Positions 1-6,771 of a stretch of 13,680 nucleotides of DNA are shown here, piece after piece. The position numbers and the translations under genes were made by a program. The notes beneath the pieces were generated by a model. That model was not told the origin of the DNA. It did no database searches and saw nothing but the letters and a program-made list of their open reading frames with translations. Every line of letters starts with the position of its first letter. Position 1 is the first letter of the stretch. Location of the stretch: positions 1 to 13,680 of the forward strand of contig PBCV01000051.1 of assembly GCA_002717915.1 (NCBI GenBank), in the 5' to 3' direction. This DNA is from Fidelibacterota bacterium. GTDB lineage: Bacteria; Fidelibacterota; Marinisomatia; Marinisomatales; UBA1611.

Positions 1-173
1 TCATACAATTTTGACGTAAATGAACGGGCAAGGTCCTTTGCCGATATATAGATAAGTTTTGATTTGGGTAGTGTTTTAATTTCTGATTCAGTGCCGGCAC
101 TGCGGTTAAATACATGGATTTCACCGTTTAAAACCGTGATAAGAAAAAGAAATAGAAATATTTTATAAATCAT
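1..173 (-). CDS. N-terminus of a secreted protein, possibly an N-acetylmuramoyl-L-alanine amidase (partial)
   Basis: Reading leftwards from an ATG at 173, 57 codons are open to the window edge, so the gene is cut off. Residues 1-17 form a signal peptide: Lys4, then a run of Ile, Phe, Leu and Val ending near Leu-Asn-Gly. The product is therefore probably exported to the periplasm. Residues 40-52 (LIYISAKDLARSF) resemble the opening strand and helix of the copper-amine-oxidase-like or stalk domain found before the catalytic domain of many peptidoglycan amidases. That resemblance is the only basis for the suggested function, because the catalytic part lies outside the window. Upstream (174-267) is AT-rich with no clear SD. 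The gene is separated from the small-protein pair by terminators, so it probably has its own promoter. The CDS is fairly secure; the amidase assignment is tentative. Confidence 0.65.
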   Translation of the reverse strand, partial: MIYKIFLFLFLITVLNGEIHVFNRSAGTESEIKTLPKSKLIYISAKDLARSFTSKLY

Positions 174-267
174 CTCTACTAGAAATTAATGTTCGCACTA
201 AAGAGAATAGAATAGGATGAATTAAAAAATTCAAATGCGCCAGCAGCAGGTTCGGGATAAAAAAATA

Positions 268-288
268 CCATACTGAAAACAAGTATGG
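268..288 (-). terminator. Intrinsic terminator, usable on both strands
   Basis: CCATACT (268-274) pairs with AGTATGG (282-288) around a 7-base loop. On the minus strand the stem is followed at once by TATTTTTTTAT, a good U tract. On the plus strand it is followed by CAATTTTTC. It lies about 100 bases beyond the stop of the second small protein gene and before the secreted-protein gene. It could be a second terminator of the small-protein transcript, or the end of a short RNA. Confidence 0.6.
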
Positions 289-340
289 CAATTTTTCTGT
301 GGCGCTTACTGAACAGGTTAGCCAAAAGAGCCTAAAATAG

Positions 341-366
341 ATGCGCCCCGAATCATCGGGGCGCAT
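341..366 (-). terminator. GC-rich perfect hairpin after the small-protein pair
   Basis: ATGCGCCCCGA (341-351) and TCGGGGCGCAT (356-366) form a perfect 11-bp stem with a 4-base loop, 20 bases past the stop of the gene ending at 387. On the minus strand CTATTTTAGGCTCTTTT follows, which is a poor, interrupted U tract. The hairpin may therefore act as much in 3'-end protection of the mRNA as in termination, with the hairpin at 268-288 completing termination. Confidence 0.65.
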
Positions 367-386
367 ACGCGGATTTCAAATTCGCG

Positions 387-602
387 CTATTTCTTTTCGT
401 ACCACATCACCAGTATCATCAGTGCCAGTATTCCCGCAAATCCTGCATCTCCGAACTGTGACATGATACGTCCCAATCCAGCAATAACTCCAAAGAAGTC
501 ATCAAACAGAATTCCTACGATGATACCTATGACGACTAATGTCTTGGCAACTTCTGTAAGCTGTCCAAGCCATTCGTTTACGGTTTGCATCGCTTTCAGC
601 AT
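387..602 (-). CDS. Small hydrophobic protein B, paralogue of the upstream gene
   Basis: The product has 71 residues and I do not recognise its family. Residues 20-33 and 52-67 are two hydrophobic stretches, separated by an amphipathic, glycine-containing segment (36-49) that starts with an acidic Asp34-Asp35 pair. The C-terminus is Trp-Tyr-Glu-Lys-Lys. There is no cysteine and no cleavable signal peptide. It aligns without gaps to the 69-residue product encoded at 667-876: about 21 identities over 69 positions, including Lys20 and a nearly identical block at 50-61 (F-x-D-x-GFAG-x-LAL). The ATG at 602 is preceded by AGGAGG with 5-base spacing, a stronger SD than most genes here. The gene is followed by a strong hairpin. 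The shared block and tandem order imply duplication and probably a joint membrane structure. Pilin-like, phage-coat-like, holin-like or bacteriocin-like roles are all possible and none is shown. Confidence 0.82.
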   Translation of the reverse strand: MLKAMQTVNEWLGQLTEVAKTLVVIGIIVGILFDDFFGVIAGLGRIMSQFGDAGFAGILALMILVMWYEKK

Positions 603-607
603 AGTTT

Positions 608-613
608 CCTCCT
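608..613 (-). promoter_or_regulatory. Strong ribosome binding site of small protein B
   Basis: Read on the minus strand this is AGGAGG, five bases before the ATG at 602. Nearly all larger genes in the window lack such a site, so it suggests unusually efficient translation and confirms that the short reading frame is real. Confidence 0.8.
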
Positions 614-617
614 GTTG

Positions 618-652
618 TCAGGAACGGGACCATTGCACAGCAAGGTCCCTGA
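618..652 (-). other. Intercistronic stem-loop between the two small protein genes
   Basis: GGGACC (626-631) pairs with GGTCCC (644-649) around a 12-base loop. TCAGG (618-622) can further pair with CCTGA (648-652), so alternative or bulged forms exist. No U tract follows on the minus strand, so simple termination is unlikely. The hairpin sits between the stop at 667 and the SD at 608-613. It could stabilise the upstream message, mark an RNA-processing site or tune the ratio of the two products. Confidence 0.5.
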
Positions 653-666
653 TATATCCTGTATTA

Positions 667-876
667 TTATCCCAGAAACGAGAGAAAAACCAGCAGAGCC
701 AGCAAACCAGCAAAACCGCCATCTAGGAATGTGTTCACTAGATCTACGATTCCACCGATGGGGTCAAAACCTGTGGAATAAACAATGTTAACGAAAACAA
801 ACAGAACAATAAGCGCTTTGATTACGCCAACTACTCCAGATGCTGCGTTTGATACGGTTGAGTTGACATCAGCCAT
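667..876 (-). CDS. Small hydrophobic protein A, first gene of a tandem paralogous pair
   Basis: The product has 69 residues and belongs to no family I recognise. A short polar N-terminus (1-13, MADVNSTVSN...) is followed by a hydrophobic helix at about 15-34 with a single Lys20. A loop or amphipathic segment with Gly-Phe-Asp-Pro (36-39) comes next, then a second hydrophobic helix at about 52-68 that begins D-G-GFAG. It has no cysteine, no cleavable signal and no charged tail. It matches the next gene's product residue for residue without gaps, most strongly at positions 50-61. The ATG at 876 has a near-perfect SD (AAGGAGGT, 6-base spacing). The second gene starts 64 bases after its stop. A dyad-rich leader precedes the gene, and a terminator separates it from the glycan cluster. 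The two genes therefore form a self-contained, probably highly expressed unit. A membrane location is a safe inference; the function is unknown. Confidence 0.82.
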   Translation of the reverse strand: MADVNSTVSNAASGVVGVIKALIVLFVFVNIVYSTGFDPIGGIVDLVNTFLDGGFAGLLALLVFLSFLG

Positions 877-882
877 GCCGAT

Positions 883-890
883 ACCTCCTT
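883..890 (-). promoter_or_regulatory. Near-consensus ribosome binding site of small protein A
   Basis: On the minus strand it reads AAGGAGGT, six bases before the ATG at 876. It is the best SD sequence in the window and fixes the start of this short gene. Confidence 0.85.
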
Positions 891-906
891 GGTTTGATTC
901 TTTGGT

Positions 907-940
907 AAGGATTAAGACCTAGTGTCATAATCCTTAATCC
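907..940 (-). promoter_or_regulatory. GGATTA dyad in the leader of the small-protein unit
   Basis: AAGGATTA (907-914) pairs with TAATCCTT (928-935). The overlapping GGATTAAG (909-916) pairs equally well with CTTAATCC (933-940). The block thus has one GGATTA and two tandem TAATCC copies (928-933 and 935-940), seven bases apart. It lies 31-64 bases upstream of the ATG at 876. It may be an operator overlapping the promoter or, if transcribed, a leader able to switch between two hairpins. No clear -35/-10 pair could be fixed here. Confidence 0.4.
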
Positions 941-953
941 GTGAAATTAGAAA

Positions 954-986
954 GGCCCTTGATTTTCTTTCGTGGAATTAAGGGCC
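954..986 (-). terminator. Bidirectional terminator at the end of the glycan cluster
   Basis: GGCCCTTGATT (954-964) and AATTAAGGGCC (976-986) form an 11-bp stem with one G-U pair and an 11-base loop. On the minus strand TTTCTAATTT follows; on the plus strand AATCTTTTTT follows. It lies 56 bases past the stop of the GT9 gene and separates that operon from the small-protein unit. Confidence 0.7.
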
Positions 987-1042
987 AATCTTTTTTCATT
1001 AACCGAATTTACTAAGAAAGGGTATATTGGCAATATTTTTAT

Positions 1043-2134
1043 TTATTTATGAATCTCCAGTTGAGACAGCAGGTCTAATAGGGCTGAAGATACTATTCTG
1101 GGGTGGATGGAGCCCATACATTGGTCGCATAACCTCCAGTGATCTCGTTTATGATCACAGGGAATGTCGGGGGTAATAACAACTCCCCCTTTATTGACAG
1201 GGTATGTTAAATCTGGATTTTGTGAACCAAAAATAGAAATAACGGGAATTCCAACGTATGCTGCCAGATGGCCTGCCATGGAATCGGGGGCAATTAGACA
1301 CTTCTGATCCTTAAGCCAATCTTTAAACTCAACTAAATTACCCGCAAAGAAATCGGTCTTTAAATCAGCATCTTTTATTTGTTTAATTAACTGTTTTGAT
1401 TCGGGTGTTTTTATGACACTTATTTTATGTTCTGCCGAGAGCAATCGAATTAAATCAAGCCAGTATTTTTCAGGCCATGCTCTTCTTGGATCAGTCGCCC
1501 CAACGTGAAGAACTATGACTCCATTCTTATTAAATACAAGTTCAGGCTCCGTAAAGGTTGGTGAACAGCCAGCCTTGGTTATCAATTCATTAGCACGCCG
1601 GGATTGATGTATGCCCTGATCCATTGTCTGCGGATGTGTAAAGAAAAAACTTCCGCCTGTAGCAGAATAGCCCATACTGATCTTTGCTCCAACATTCCAT
1701 ACAAACCAGCTGTTTCTGATATCCCCCTTAAAGTCAAAGGCTAGGTCAATACCGCGTATGCCCAATTTTTGAGCAAAAGACCGGATCTCAATCCATTTTG
1801 ATAAAGACCAGTCCCAGTGGGTCCAGGGGACTGTTACAGGGATAACCTCATCCGCCAGATTCAAATGATTGGCCAGGGGTGCTGTTGGCTCATTACATAG
1901 AAGAACAAGGTGGGCATCAGGGAATCTCGCTTTAATAGACTGTAATGCGGGAGCAATCATAATCACATCGCCAATACGATGATACTCTGTAACTAATATG
2001 TTTTTTACGTCAAGTGTGTCAAGTGTGTACGATGTACGGAATAGGTTAAGGAAAGAATAATAAGGAAGTAAAATGTAACTAATAAGATGGGACCAAAATA
2101 AATGTATCGGGCTGTACACTTTACTTATCAACAC
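1043..2134 (-). CDS. Glycosyltransferase family 9 (heptosyltransferase-like)
   Basis: GT9 enzymes use nucleotide-activated sugars, classically ADP-heptose, to extend lipopolysaccharide core or related glycans on the cytoplasmic face of the inner membrane. The 363-residue product shows the family marks: R-I-G-D-V near 53-57 after a beta strand (NILVTEYHRIGD), the mid-protein nucleotide-domain start at 206-211 (VIVLHVG), and D284-S-M-A-G-H-L-A-A-Y-V-G-I-P, the acidic and sugar-nucleotide loop. A hydrophobic stretch at 10-32 may bind the membrane. Cys326, Cys336 and Cys339 form a late cysteine cluster common in GT9 proteins. The start is GTG at 2134, seven bases inside the previous gene, with AGGA five bases before it. 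The next in-frame ATG would remove the R-I-G-D motif. It is the last gene of the cluster. The exact sugar cannot be read from the sequence. Confidence 0.88.
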   Translation of the reverse strand: MLISKVYSPIHLFWSHLISYILLPYYSFLNLFRTSYTLDTLDVKNILVTEYHRIGDVIMIAPALQSIKARFPDAHLVLLCNEPTAPLANHLNLADEVIPVTVPWTHWDWSLSKWIEIRSFAQKLGIRGIDLAFDFKGDIRNSWFVWNVGAKISMGYSATGGSFFFTHPQTMDQGIHQSRRANELITKAGCSPTFTEPELVFNKNGVIVLHVGATDPRRAWPEKYWLDLIRLLSAEHKISVIKTPESKQLIKQIKDADLKTDFFAGNLVEFKDWLKDQKCLIAPDSMAGHLAAYVGIPVISIFGSQNPDLTYPVNKGGVVITPDIPCDHKRDHWRLCDQCMGSIHPRIVSSALLDLLSQLEIHK

Positions 2135-3216
2135 AATAATCCTATTGAACTGTAATAATCATAGAGTTTATTTGAAACATTCTTGATATCATGATTTATT
2201 TCTACCCACTTTTTTCCATTTTGGCCACTGGTTAATATTTTTTCACGATTATTTATCAATCTTCTTAACTCAGTATCCAGTGTATTTTTAGTTACATGAG
2301 TAAAAGGATGGTGGGGAATAAATGTATTATAGGTCTCATTTATCTGGGTTAGAGTGCAGATTCCCATGGACAGTGATTCAACAGAATTCATACCATACCC
2401 CCAGCCGCCTTTATCACCTATTTGATCAATAAAAATATCCGATTTTGCCTTTCGTTCCAACGCGTCTGCATGAGAAACATTTTCAATAAGGTCAAACTCA
2501 ACCAATTTTTCCGATTCTAATTTGCTGCAAACTGAAATAATTAAATCAGATCCTTTGTAAAAACGGTTGGTGGGTGCGTGTGCAACACGAATAATATCAT
2601 TGAGCTTATCTTTGGGGGTAAAACTTGATGTTTCGAAAGGTAAAAAAATATATTCCAGTTTTGGATGTTTTTCTAATAGATCCACTTCATTCGTGAGATT
2701 AAGATCAGCAATTGTGTCAATATAGGGCATAACGCCTCGGCTTCTGAGATCTTCACCATGATAATGACAGATAATATTTTTTTCTCGAGCTTTTAATTCT
2801 TTAACAAAAAATTCATTCTTTAAAAAATCCATCCCGCTTTCAAAATGGACAACATCAAAATCATATAATTGATAATCATCAATGGCTTTTTCCACAATGG
2901 GCCGCCATAACCAATCTTTAAATTTCAAAAATGTTTTATCCAACCAGCCTTCAGGCTCCCAGATAGGCGGATTCCCTTCTTTTATTTTAAAATAACCCTC
3001 CCTGCCCCGGTAATGCTTATAAAAAATATTCCTCAGTTTCGCTAGGCCTGGCATTGTAAAATTAAAGGGGAGTTCCAAACAAATATCTTCTTTAAAATTT
3101 TTTGGCGAGGCAAAAAAGGTGACCGTCCGGCATTCATTCCCCCGTGATTCATGCTCCTTTTTCCAAAGTGTAAGTGTACCAACGGTATTTTCCGGAGAGA
3201 TGTAAAGTATTTTCAT
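2128..3216 (-). CDS. Putative GT-B fold glycosyltransferase
   Basis: The product has 362 residues. It opens with a GT-B style strand (MKILYISPEN) and has VVHFES (122-127) and HYHGEDLRSRG (151-161), like the inter-strand loops of GT4-type enzymes. VAHAPTNRFYKGSD (211-224) matches the start of the C-terminal nucleotide-binding domain. The donor-site segment GWGYGMNSVESLSMG (271-285) has Glu280 in the position expected for the EX7E-type glutamate. A retaining transfer to a growing glycan is inferred; donor and acceptor are unknown. The start is uncertain: ATG at 3216 lies 2 bases after the upstream stop, while a TTG at 3222 would overlap it. ATG is preferred because it begins the first strand cleanly. 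The gene looks AT-rich: 15 of 60 bases are G/C at 2161-2220 and 16 of 60 at 2641-2700, consistent with horizontal exchange. Confidence 0.8.
   Translation of the reverse strand: MKILYISPENTVGTLTLWKKEHESRGNECRTVTFFASPKNFKEDICLELPFNFTMPGLAKLRNIFYKHYRGREGYFKIKEGNPPIWEPEGWLDKTFLKFKDWLWRPIVEKAIDDYQLYDFDVVHFESGMDFLKNEFFVKELKAREKNIICHYHGEDLRSRGVMPYIDTIADLNLTNEVDLLEKHPKLEYIFLPFETSSFTPKDKLNDIIRVAHAPTNRFYKGSDLIISVCSKLESEKLVEFDLIENVSHADALERKAKSDIFIDQIGDKGGWGYGMNSVESLSMGICTLTQINETYNTFIPHHPFTHVTKNTLDTELRRLINNREKILTSGQNGKKWVEINHDIKNVSNKLYDYYSSIGLLC
2140..2143 (-). promoter_or_regulatory. SD supporting the GTG start of the GT9 gene
   Basis: On the minus strand this reads AGGA, five bases before the GTG at 2134. 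It lies inside the coding end of the upstream glycosyltransferase, which fits translational coupling across the 7-base overlap. Confidence 0.5.
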
Positions 3217-3218
3217 CT

Positions 3219-4322
3219 TCAATCAAAAAGAGCGAGATATTGATCTTGCCTTTGGTCCCAGTTGTACTTTTGTGCAATCAATTTCAGGTTTTTCTGCACT
3301 CTTGATGTGTCACCCAACGACTGGCAGGCATGTATAATAGAATCTGCAATGGACTCAGCATTACCCGGTGAAGCCCAATGAATTGAATCATCAACAAAAT
3401 ATCGGGTTGGAGGTAAATCTGTAGCAACTATTTCAAGGCCTGATGCCATCATTTCAAATAATTTTGTCGGAGTATTTTCTTCTGTAAGGGGAGTGCGCCT
3501 GAACGGTATAACGCCAATGGAATGGTTTTGAAGTATATCCCAAATATCTTTGTGGGGAACTTGATCTAGTAATTGAACTACATCCCCAATGGAATATTCC
3601 TGAATCCGTGCACGCATCTCATTCTGGAATTCATCCGTTCTAAAGGTCCCAATAAGGGTGAGCCTTGCTTCTGGAATAGAAAGAATAACACGGTGCATAG
3701 CTTTAATAAGATCACCTATACCCCGTTCTGGACCAAGATGTCCATGATACACAATGGCCGGTGATGATTGTTTTAGGCCTGGTGAATGATTCAGGTATTT
3801 CAATTCAGGAAAATTTTCAATTACGTATATAGGTATGCTATAATTTTCGTACGGATTATTTGACATTGGAGGGTTGGCCAAAATGATTTGGTCCACATAC
3901 TTCAGGTACTTTTTCTCTTCTCGTTTTCTGATGTGAATAGCCAGTTCCTTCACAGGTTTAAATCGATTTGAGAAGGTACGATACAACGCTTCCATGTGCT
4001 CATGGACATCATATATTGTTGTGATGTTTTGGTCTTTGGATTTAATATTTTTTAAAACAGGCAAGAGGTCTGTTTCGTGTATTTGAATGTGGGTTAGGCT
4101 ATTTTGTTTTTGTAGATAGCTAGAAACAGACTCTATAAATGTTTTTACATCATTATCTAGGCTAAAACTCTGATGATTGATATACTCATCTGTTAAATCA
4201 AGATTGGAATCAGAACGAGTGAAATAAAGAATATGATCACCTCTTTTTGCAAGAGATTGAACCTGCTTGTAGTAAATCCTTTCATCATCCGGATAATGAT
4301 GACAAGATACAATTGCTTTCAT
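3219..4322 (-). CDS. Glycosyltransferase family 4 (GT1/GT4-like)
   Basis: The 367-residue product has the two Rossmann-like halves of GT4 enzymes. The N-terminal half has HHYPDDERI (8-16), the H-x-x-x-D-x-R-I signature of one GT4 branch, and YDVHEH (104-109). The C-terminal half starts at IVYHGHLGPERGI (190-202). It carries the EX7E pair Glu282 and Glu290 in the EENTPTKLFEMMASG segment, with Lys287 nearby for donor phosphate binding. It is expected to add a sugar, retaining configuration, to a membrane-linked glycan in the cytoplasm. The start chosen is ATG at 4322, which overlaps the flippase stop as ATGA. A longer frame to 4379 would prepend 19 unrelated residues inside the flippase gene. 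The overlap implies co-translation with the flippase. Substrate is unknown. Confidence 0.87.
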   Translation of the reverse strand: MKAIVSCHHYPDDERIYYKQVQSLAKRGDHILYFTRSDSNLDLTDEYINHQSFSLDNDVKTFIESVSSYLQKQNSLTHIQIHETDLLPVLKNIKSKDQNITTIYDVHEHMEALYRTFSNRFKPVKELAIHIRKREEKKYLKYVDQIILANPPMSNNPYENYSIPIYVIENFPELKYLNHSPGLKQSSPAIVYHGHLGPERGIGDLIKAMHRVILSIPEARLTLIGTFRTDEFQNEMRARIQEYSIGDVVQLLDQVPHKDIWDILQNHSIGVIPFRRTPLTEENTPTKLFEMMASGLEIVATDLPPTRYFVDDSIHWASPGNAESIADSIIHACQSLGDTSRVQKNLKLIAQKYNWDQRQDQYLALFD

Positions 4323-5737
4323 CTCAAAAGTCTCAGTAAACCATCTTTTTCTTGATCCGTAATCGCAATTGCATACCATAATAACGGAAAGAGTAGGGAA
4401 ACTGCCAGCTTAGGCCAGGTTCCATCAATCCCAGCCTGAATCCCTGCGAGAAAGACCACCGGGAAAACAATTCCACGCCAGTTATATCGTACGGGATATA
4501 GAGAGTGTGTCTTGAAATATATAGCTGAGCTCATAGCAATAAATGCCAGAACAACACCGTAGGCGGCTCCTATGAGCCCAAAAGCTGGAATGAGGTACAG
4601 ACTGGAAACAATCAGTGTCCCTGCGCCCATGATGCGAAATATAGGAACCCAGTTTGTGATTTCTTTCATATACACTCCGGGAAGCTGTAGCACATAGGTT
4701 CCAAAGAAGAAATAACCGATCAGGATGGTGCTTACTACAGGTTCGCAATCCCAGAATTCAGACCCAATTAATGTTTTCCCAGCTACTGATAACCGCATGA
4801 TTTCAGGCACCCAGACGCTCACCAAAACACTTATATATCCCATGACACCTAGAAACAATGTTGCAACTTTTGCAAATTCAATTTTTGCACCCTCTTCCTT
4901 ACCCCTCTTGAGAAAATAGGGAGTCCAACCCATATTGAAGCCCATGACCACTGTGAGCCCCAGCATACCCATTTTTTTCCCTGCAGAATAAAGACCTACA
5001 TCTGCAGTGCCAAGCAACCATTCCAACAGGTAACGATCAGACAATTCCATGACCATGGTAAATAGGCCTGCGGGTAAAAAAGGCAGTGCAAAATGCAGAA
5101 TTTTATTAAACACCTTTTTATTAAACGCATGTAATTGAATTCTTTGAATTAGAATAGGCAGGGACAATATAAAAACAATTCCGGATGCAAGTATGTTTGC
5201 TTTAAATACTCCTTCTATACCATAACCCCAGTGCACAACAAAAAGAATATTCAGGACCATGGTTGTTACTACGTTTAACAGGCTAAACCCTATAAATGGG
5301 ACTGCTTTTTCTTCAGACCTGAGAATGAGTAAGGGGAGGTTCCATAATGAATCTAGAAATAAAATTATAGCTAAAAAGGCCATCCAATCAGGTCTGTTTG
5401 TTCCAAGCACCCAGCTTGCAATCGTAAATCTTGAAACATATAAAATGGCCGTAAAGATAACGCTGGTGATAAGTTGAGAGATAATGATTACGGTAATATG
5501 TTTGGTCCGTTCCTGACCGGAGGTTTGAACAGAATATTTCATTAACGCCGTATCCATGCCGTAACGATATAAGATCAATGCAAACCCCATGAACGCATAA
5601 GCCAGTGAAAGGGCGCCATATTCTTCCTGCGTAAATGAATGTGTATAAAGGGGGAGCAGTAGAAAAGTGATCAACCGGGCCATCATGTGACCGATTCCAT
5701 AAATCAGGGATTGTTTACCTAGAGCCCGGATTGACAT
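4319..5737 (-). CDS. Wzx-type oligosaccharide flippase (MOP/MATE superfamily)
   Basis: The 472-residue, very hydrophobic product has about 12-14 membrane segments, the usual size for polysaccharide_synt family flippases. Its N-terminus (LGKQSLIYGIGHMMARLITFLLLPLY, residues 6-31) is the typical first helix with a basic and aromatic edge. EEYGALSLAYAF (38-49) and YRYGMDTALMKY (58-69) follow the family pattern. Such proteins move undecaprenyl-linked sugars across the inner membrane. The gene begins 3 bases after the stop of the FemAB-like gene and ends overlapping the start of the first glycosyltransferase (ATGA). It is therefore the transport step of this cluster. No Wzy polymerase or Wzz chain-length gene is seen in the window, so a single-unit glycan or a polymerase encoded elsewhere is implied. 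Confidence 0.9.
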   Translation of the reverse strand: MSIRALGKQSLIYGIGHMMARLITFLLLPLYTHSFTQEEYGALSLAYAFMGFALILYRYGMDTALMKYSVQTSGQERTKHITVIIISQLITSVIFTAILYVSRFTIASWVLGTNRPDWMAFLAIILFLDSLWNLPLLILRSEEKAVPFIGFSLLNVVTTMVLNILFVVHWGYGIEGVFKANILASGIVFILSLPILIQRIQLHAFNKKVFNKILHFALPFLPAGLFTMVMELSDRYLLEWLLGTADVGLYSAGKKMGMLGLTVVMGFNMGWTPYFLKRGKEEGAKIEFAKVATLFLGVMGYISVLVSVWVPEIMRLSVAGKTLIGSEFWDCEPVVSTILIGYFFFGTYVLQLPGVYMKEITNWVPIFRIMGAGTLIVSSLYLIPAFGLIGAAYGVVLAFIAMSSAIYFKTHSLYPVRYNWRGIVFPVVFLAGIQAGIDGTWPKLAVSLLFPLLWYAIAITDQEKDGLLRLLR

Positions 5738-5740
5738 AGA

Positions 5741-6709
5741 TTATTTAATGGTCAGTTCAATGGTGTCTCGAAAAATACCACTGGCACCGAAGTTCTCTTT
5801 GAACCGCCCCAAACCCATATTGGGTTCTTCATCAACAGTAAACGTTCCAAAATCATAAATCTTAAAATGGGATTGAACCGCCCAATCAAAAATGGAATAA
5901 AATAAAAGATTTACAGCACGGTACTCAGCGTAGTTTTCATCATGGCTTATATAAAAAGCCAATACAACGTGATTATTCACCATAAAATTCACCACGCCGG
6001 CTACCATGGTATCGTCTATATAGGCACCAAATAAATTTATCTTATCAGGAAATAACTCATGGATATGTTTCAATTCTTCCAAACTATGGGTGGGTGTTAC
6101 CCCGTGCCGAATGTTTAAATTTTTTTCAAGGATCCTATAAAAGGAGTCAAAATCATTTGACTGGCGAACTAGCACACCTTTTTCATTGGCTTTTCGAACT
6201 GCTCTTCTGTGAGAAGAGCGAAATTTTTCTACAGTGGTTTCCAGAGACTCTTCCAAAAACAGTATACTGGTTATATCTCTTTTAACATAGTGAAAATTCT
6301 GTTTAAAAAAGGCGAAGTCCATATAGTTGGATAGTCTGCGCTGGTATAGGGTCGGCGGCAGGGTGATTCTAATTCGATCAAATTCGCAGCCTTTTGCATA
6401 GGTCACTAAACAGTCAGCCAATGCCATGGAATCAGCAATGGAAAGACTTTCCGGCACCACAAACGATCCTACAGAGGCTCCAGGATGAGAGACAAGATGT
6501 ATTGTACCGCCAATCTTTTTTTCTGCCGCTGGAAACACCGAAAACAATTTCCCTTTTTTTTTGATCAAGAGGCTATGATCCGTAAATCTGTTTTCCGGAT
6601 GATAATTCAAAAAGGCACGAAGATGGAACAATGTTCCATTGTTCCCACGTGGAACAAATGTATCCCATGCAGATTGGTCAGTGGTATTATATCGCTGGAT
6701 TTCGAACAT
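5741..6709 (-). CDS. FemAB/GNAT-like acyl or aminoacyl transferase
   Basis: The 322-residue product has the double-GNAT layout of FemAB-related proteins. The N-terminal half includes GTLFHLRAFLNYHP (25-38) and LVSHPGASVGSFVVPE (72-87). The C-terminal half opens with a basic helix FRSSHRRAVRKANEKGV (163-179). It continues with LFGAYIDDTMVAGVVNFMVNNHVVLAFYISHDENY (226-260) and ends with YDFGTF...GLGRFKENFGA (285-309), the strand and loop conserved in these enzymes. Relatives attach amino acids to peptidoglycan or acyl groups to glycans; here a modification of the sugar chain is inferred from the neighbours. The start is ATG at 6709; an adjacent TTG at 6712 is possible. It is the first gene of the cluster and diverges from enolase across 118 bases, which must hold its promoter. 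No SD is evident. Confidence 0.82.
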   Translation of the reverse strand: MFEIQRYNTTDQSAWDTFVPRGNNGTLFHLRAFLNYHPENRFTDHSLLIKKKGKLFSVFPAAEKKIGGTIHLVSHPGASVGSFVVPESLSIADSMALADCLVTYAKGCEFDRIRITLPPTLYQRRLSNYMDFAFFKQNFHYVKRDITSILFLEESLETTVEKFRSSHRRAVRKANEKGVLVRQSNDFDSFYRILEKNLNIRHGVTPTHSLEELKHIHELFPDKINLFGAYIDDTMVAGVVNFMVNNHVVLAFYISHDENYAEYRAVNLLFYSIFDWAVQSHFKIYDFGTFTVDEEPNMGLGRFKENFGASGIFRDTIELTIK

Positions 6710-6771
6710 CAAGCTAATTTAATGGATAACTCTTTGGGTTGTTCCAATCTGTAAAAACTGAGTTATTGCTA

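Noticed and set aside
163..366. 67-codon minus-strand frame starting inside the terminator hairpin
   Set aside because: Its ATG is part of the 11-bp stem, it overlaps the start of the secreted-protein gene in another frame, and it has no SD.
463..791. Two plus-strand open frames opposite the small protein genes
   Set aside because: Low-complexity products, no SD, and they run against two well-supported genes with strong SDs on the other strand.
4323..4379. 19-residue N-terminal extension of the GT4 enzyme
   Set aside because: It lies inside the flippase coding end, and the ATGA overlap at 4319-4322 gives a natural start at the first strand of the fold.
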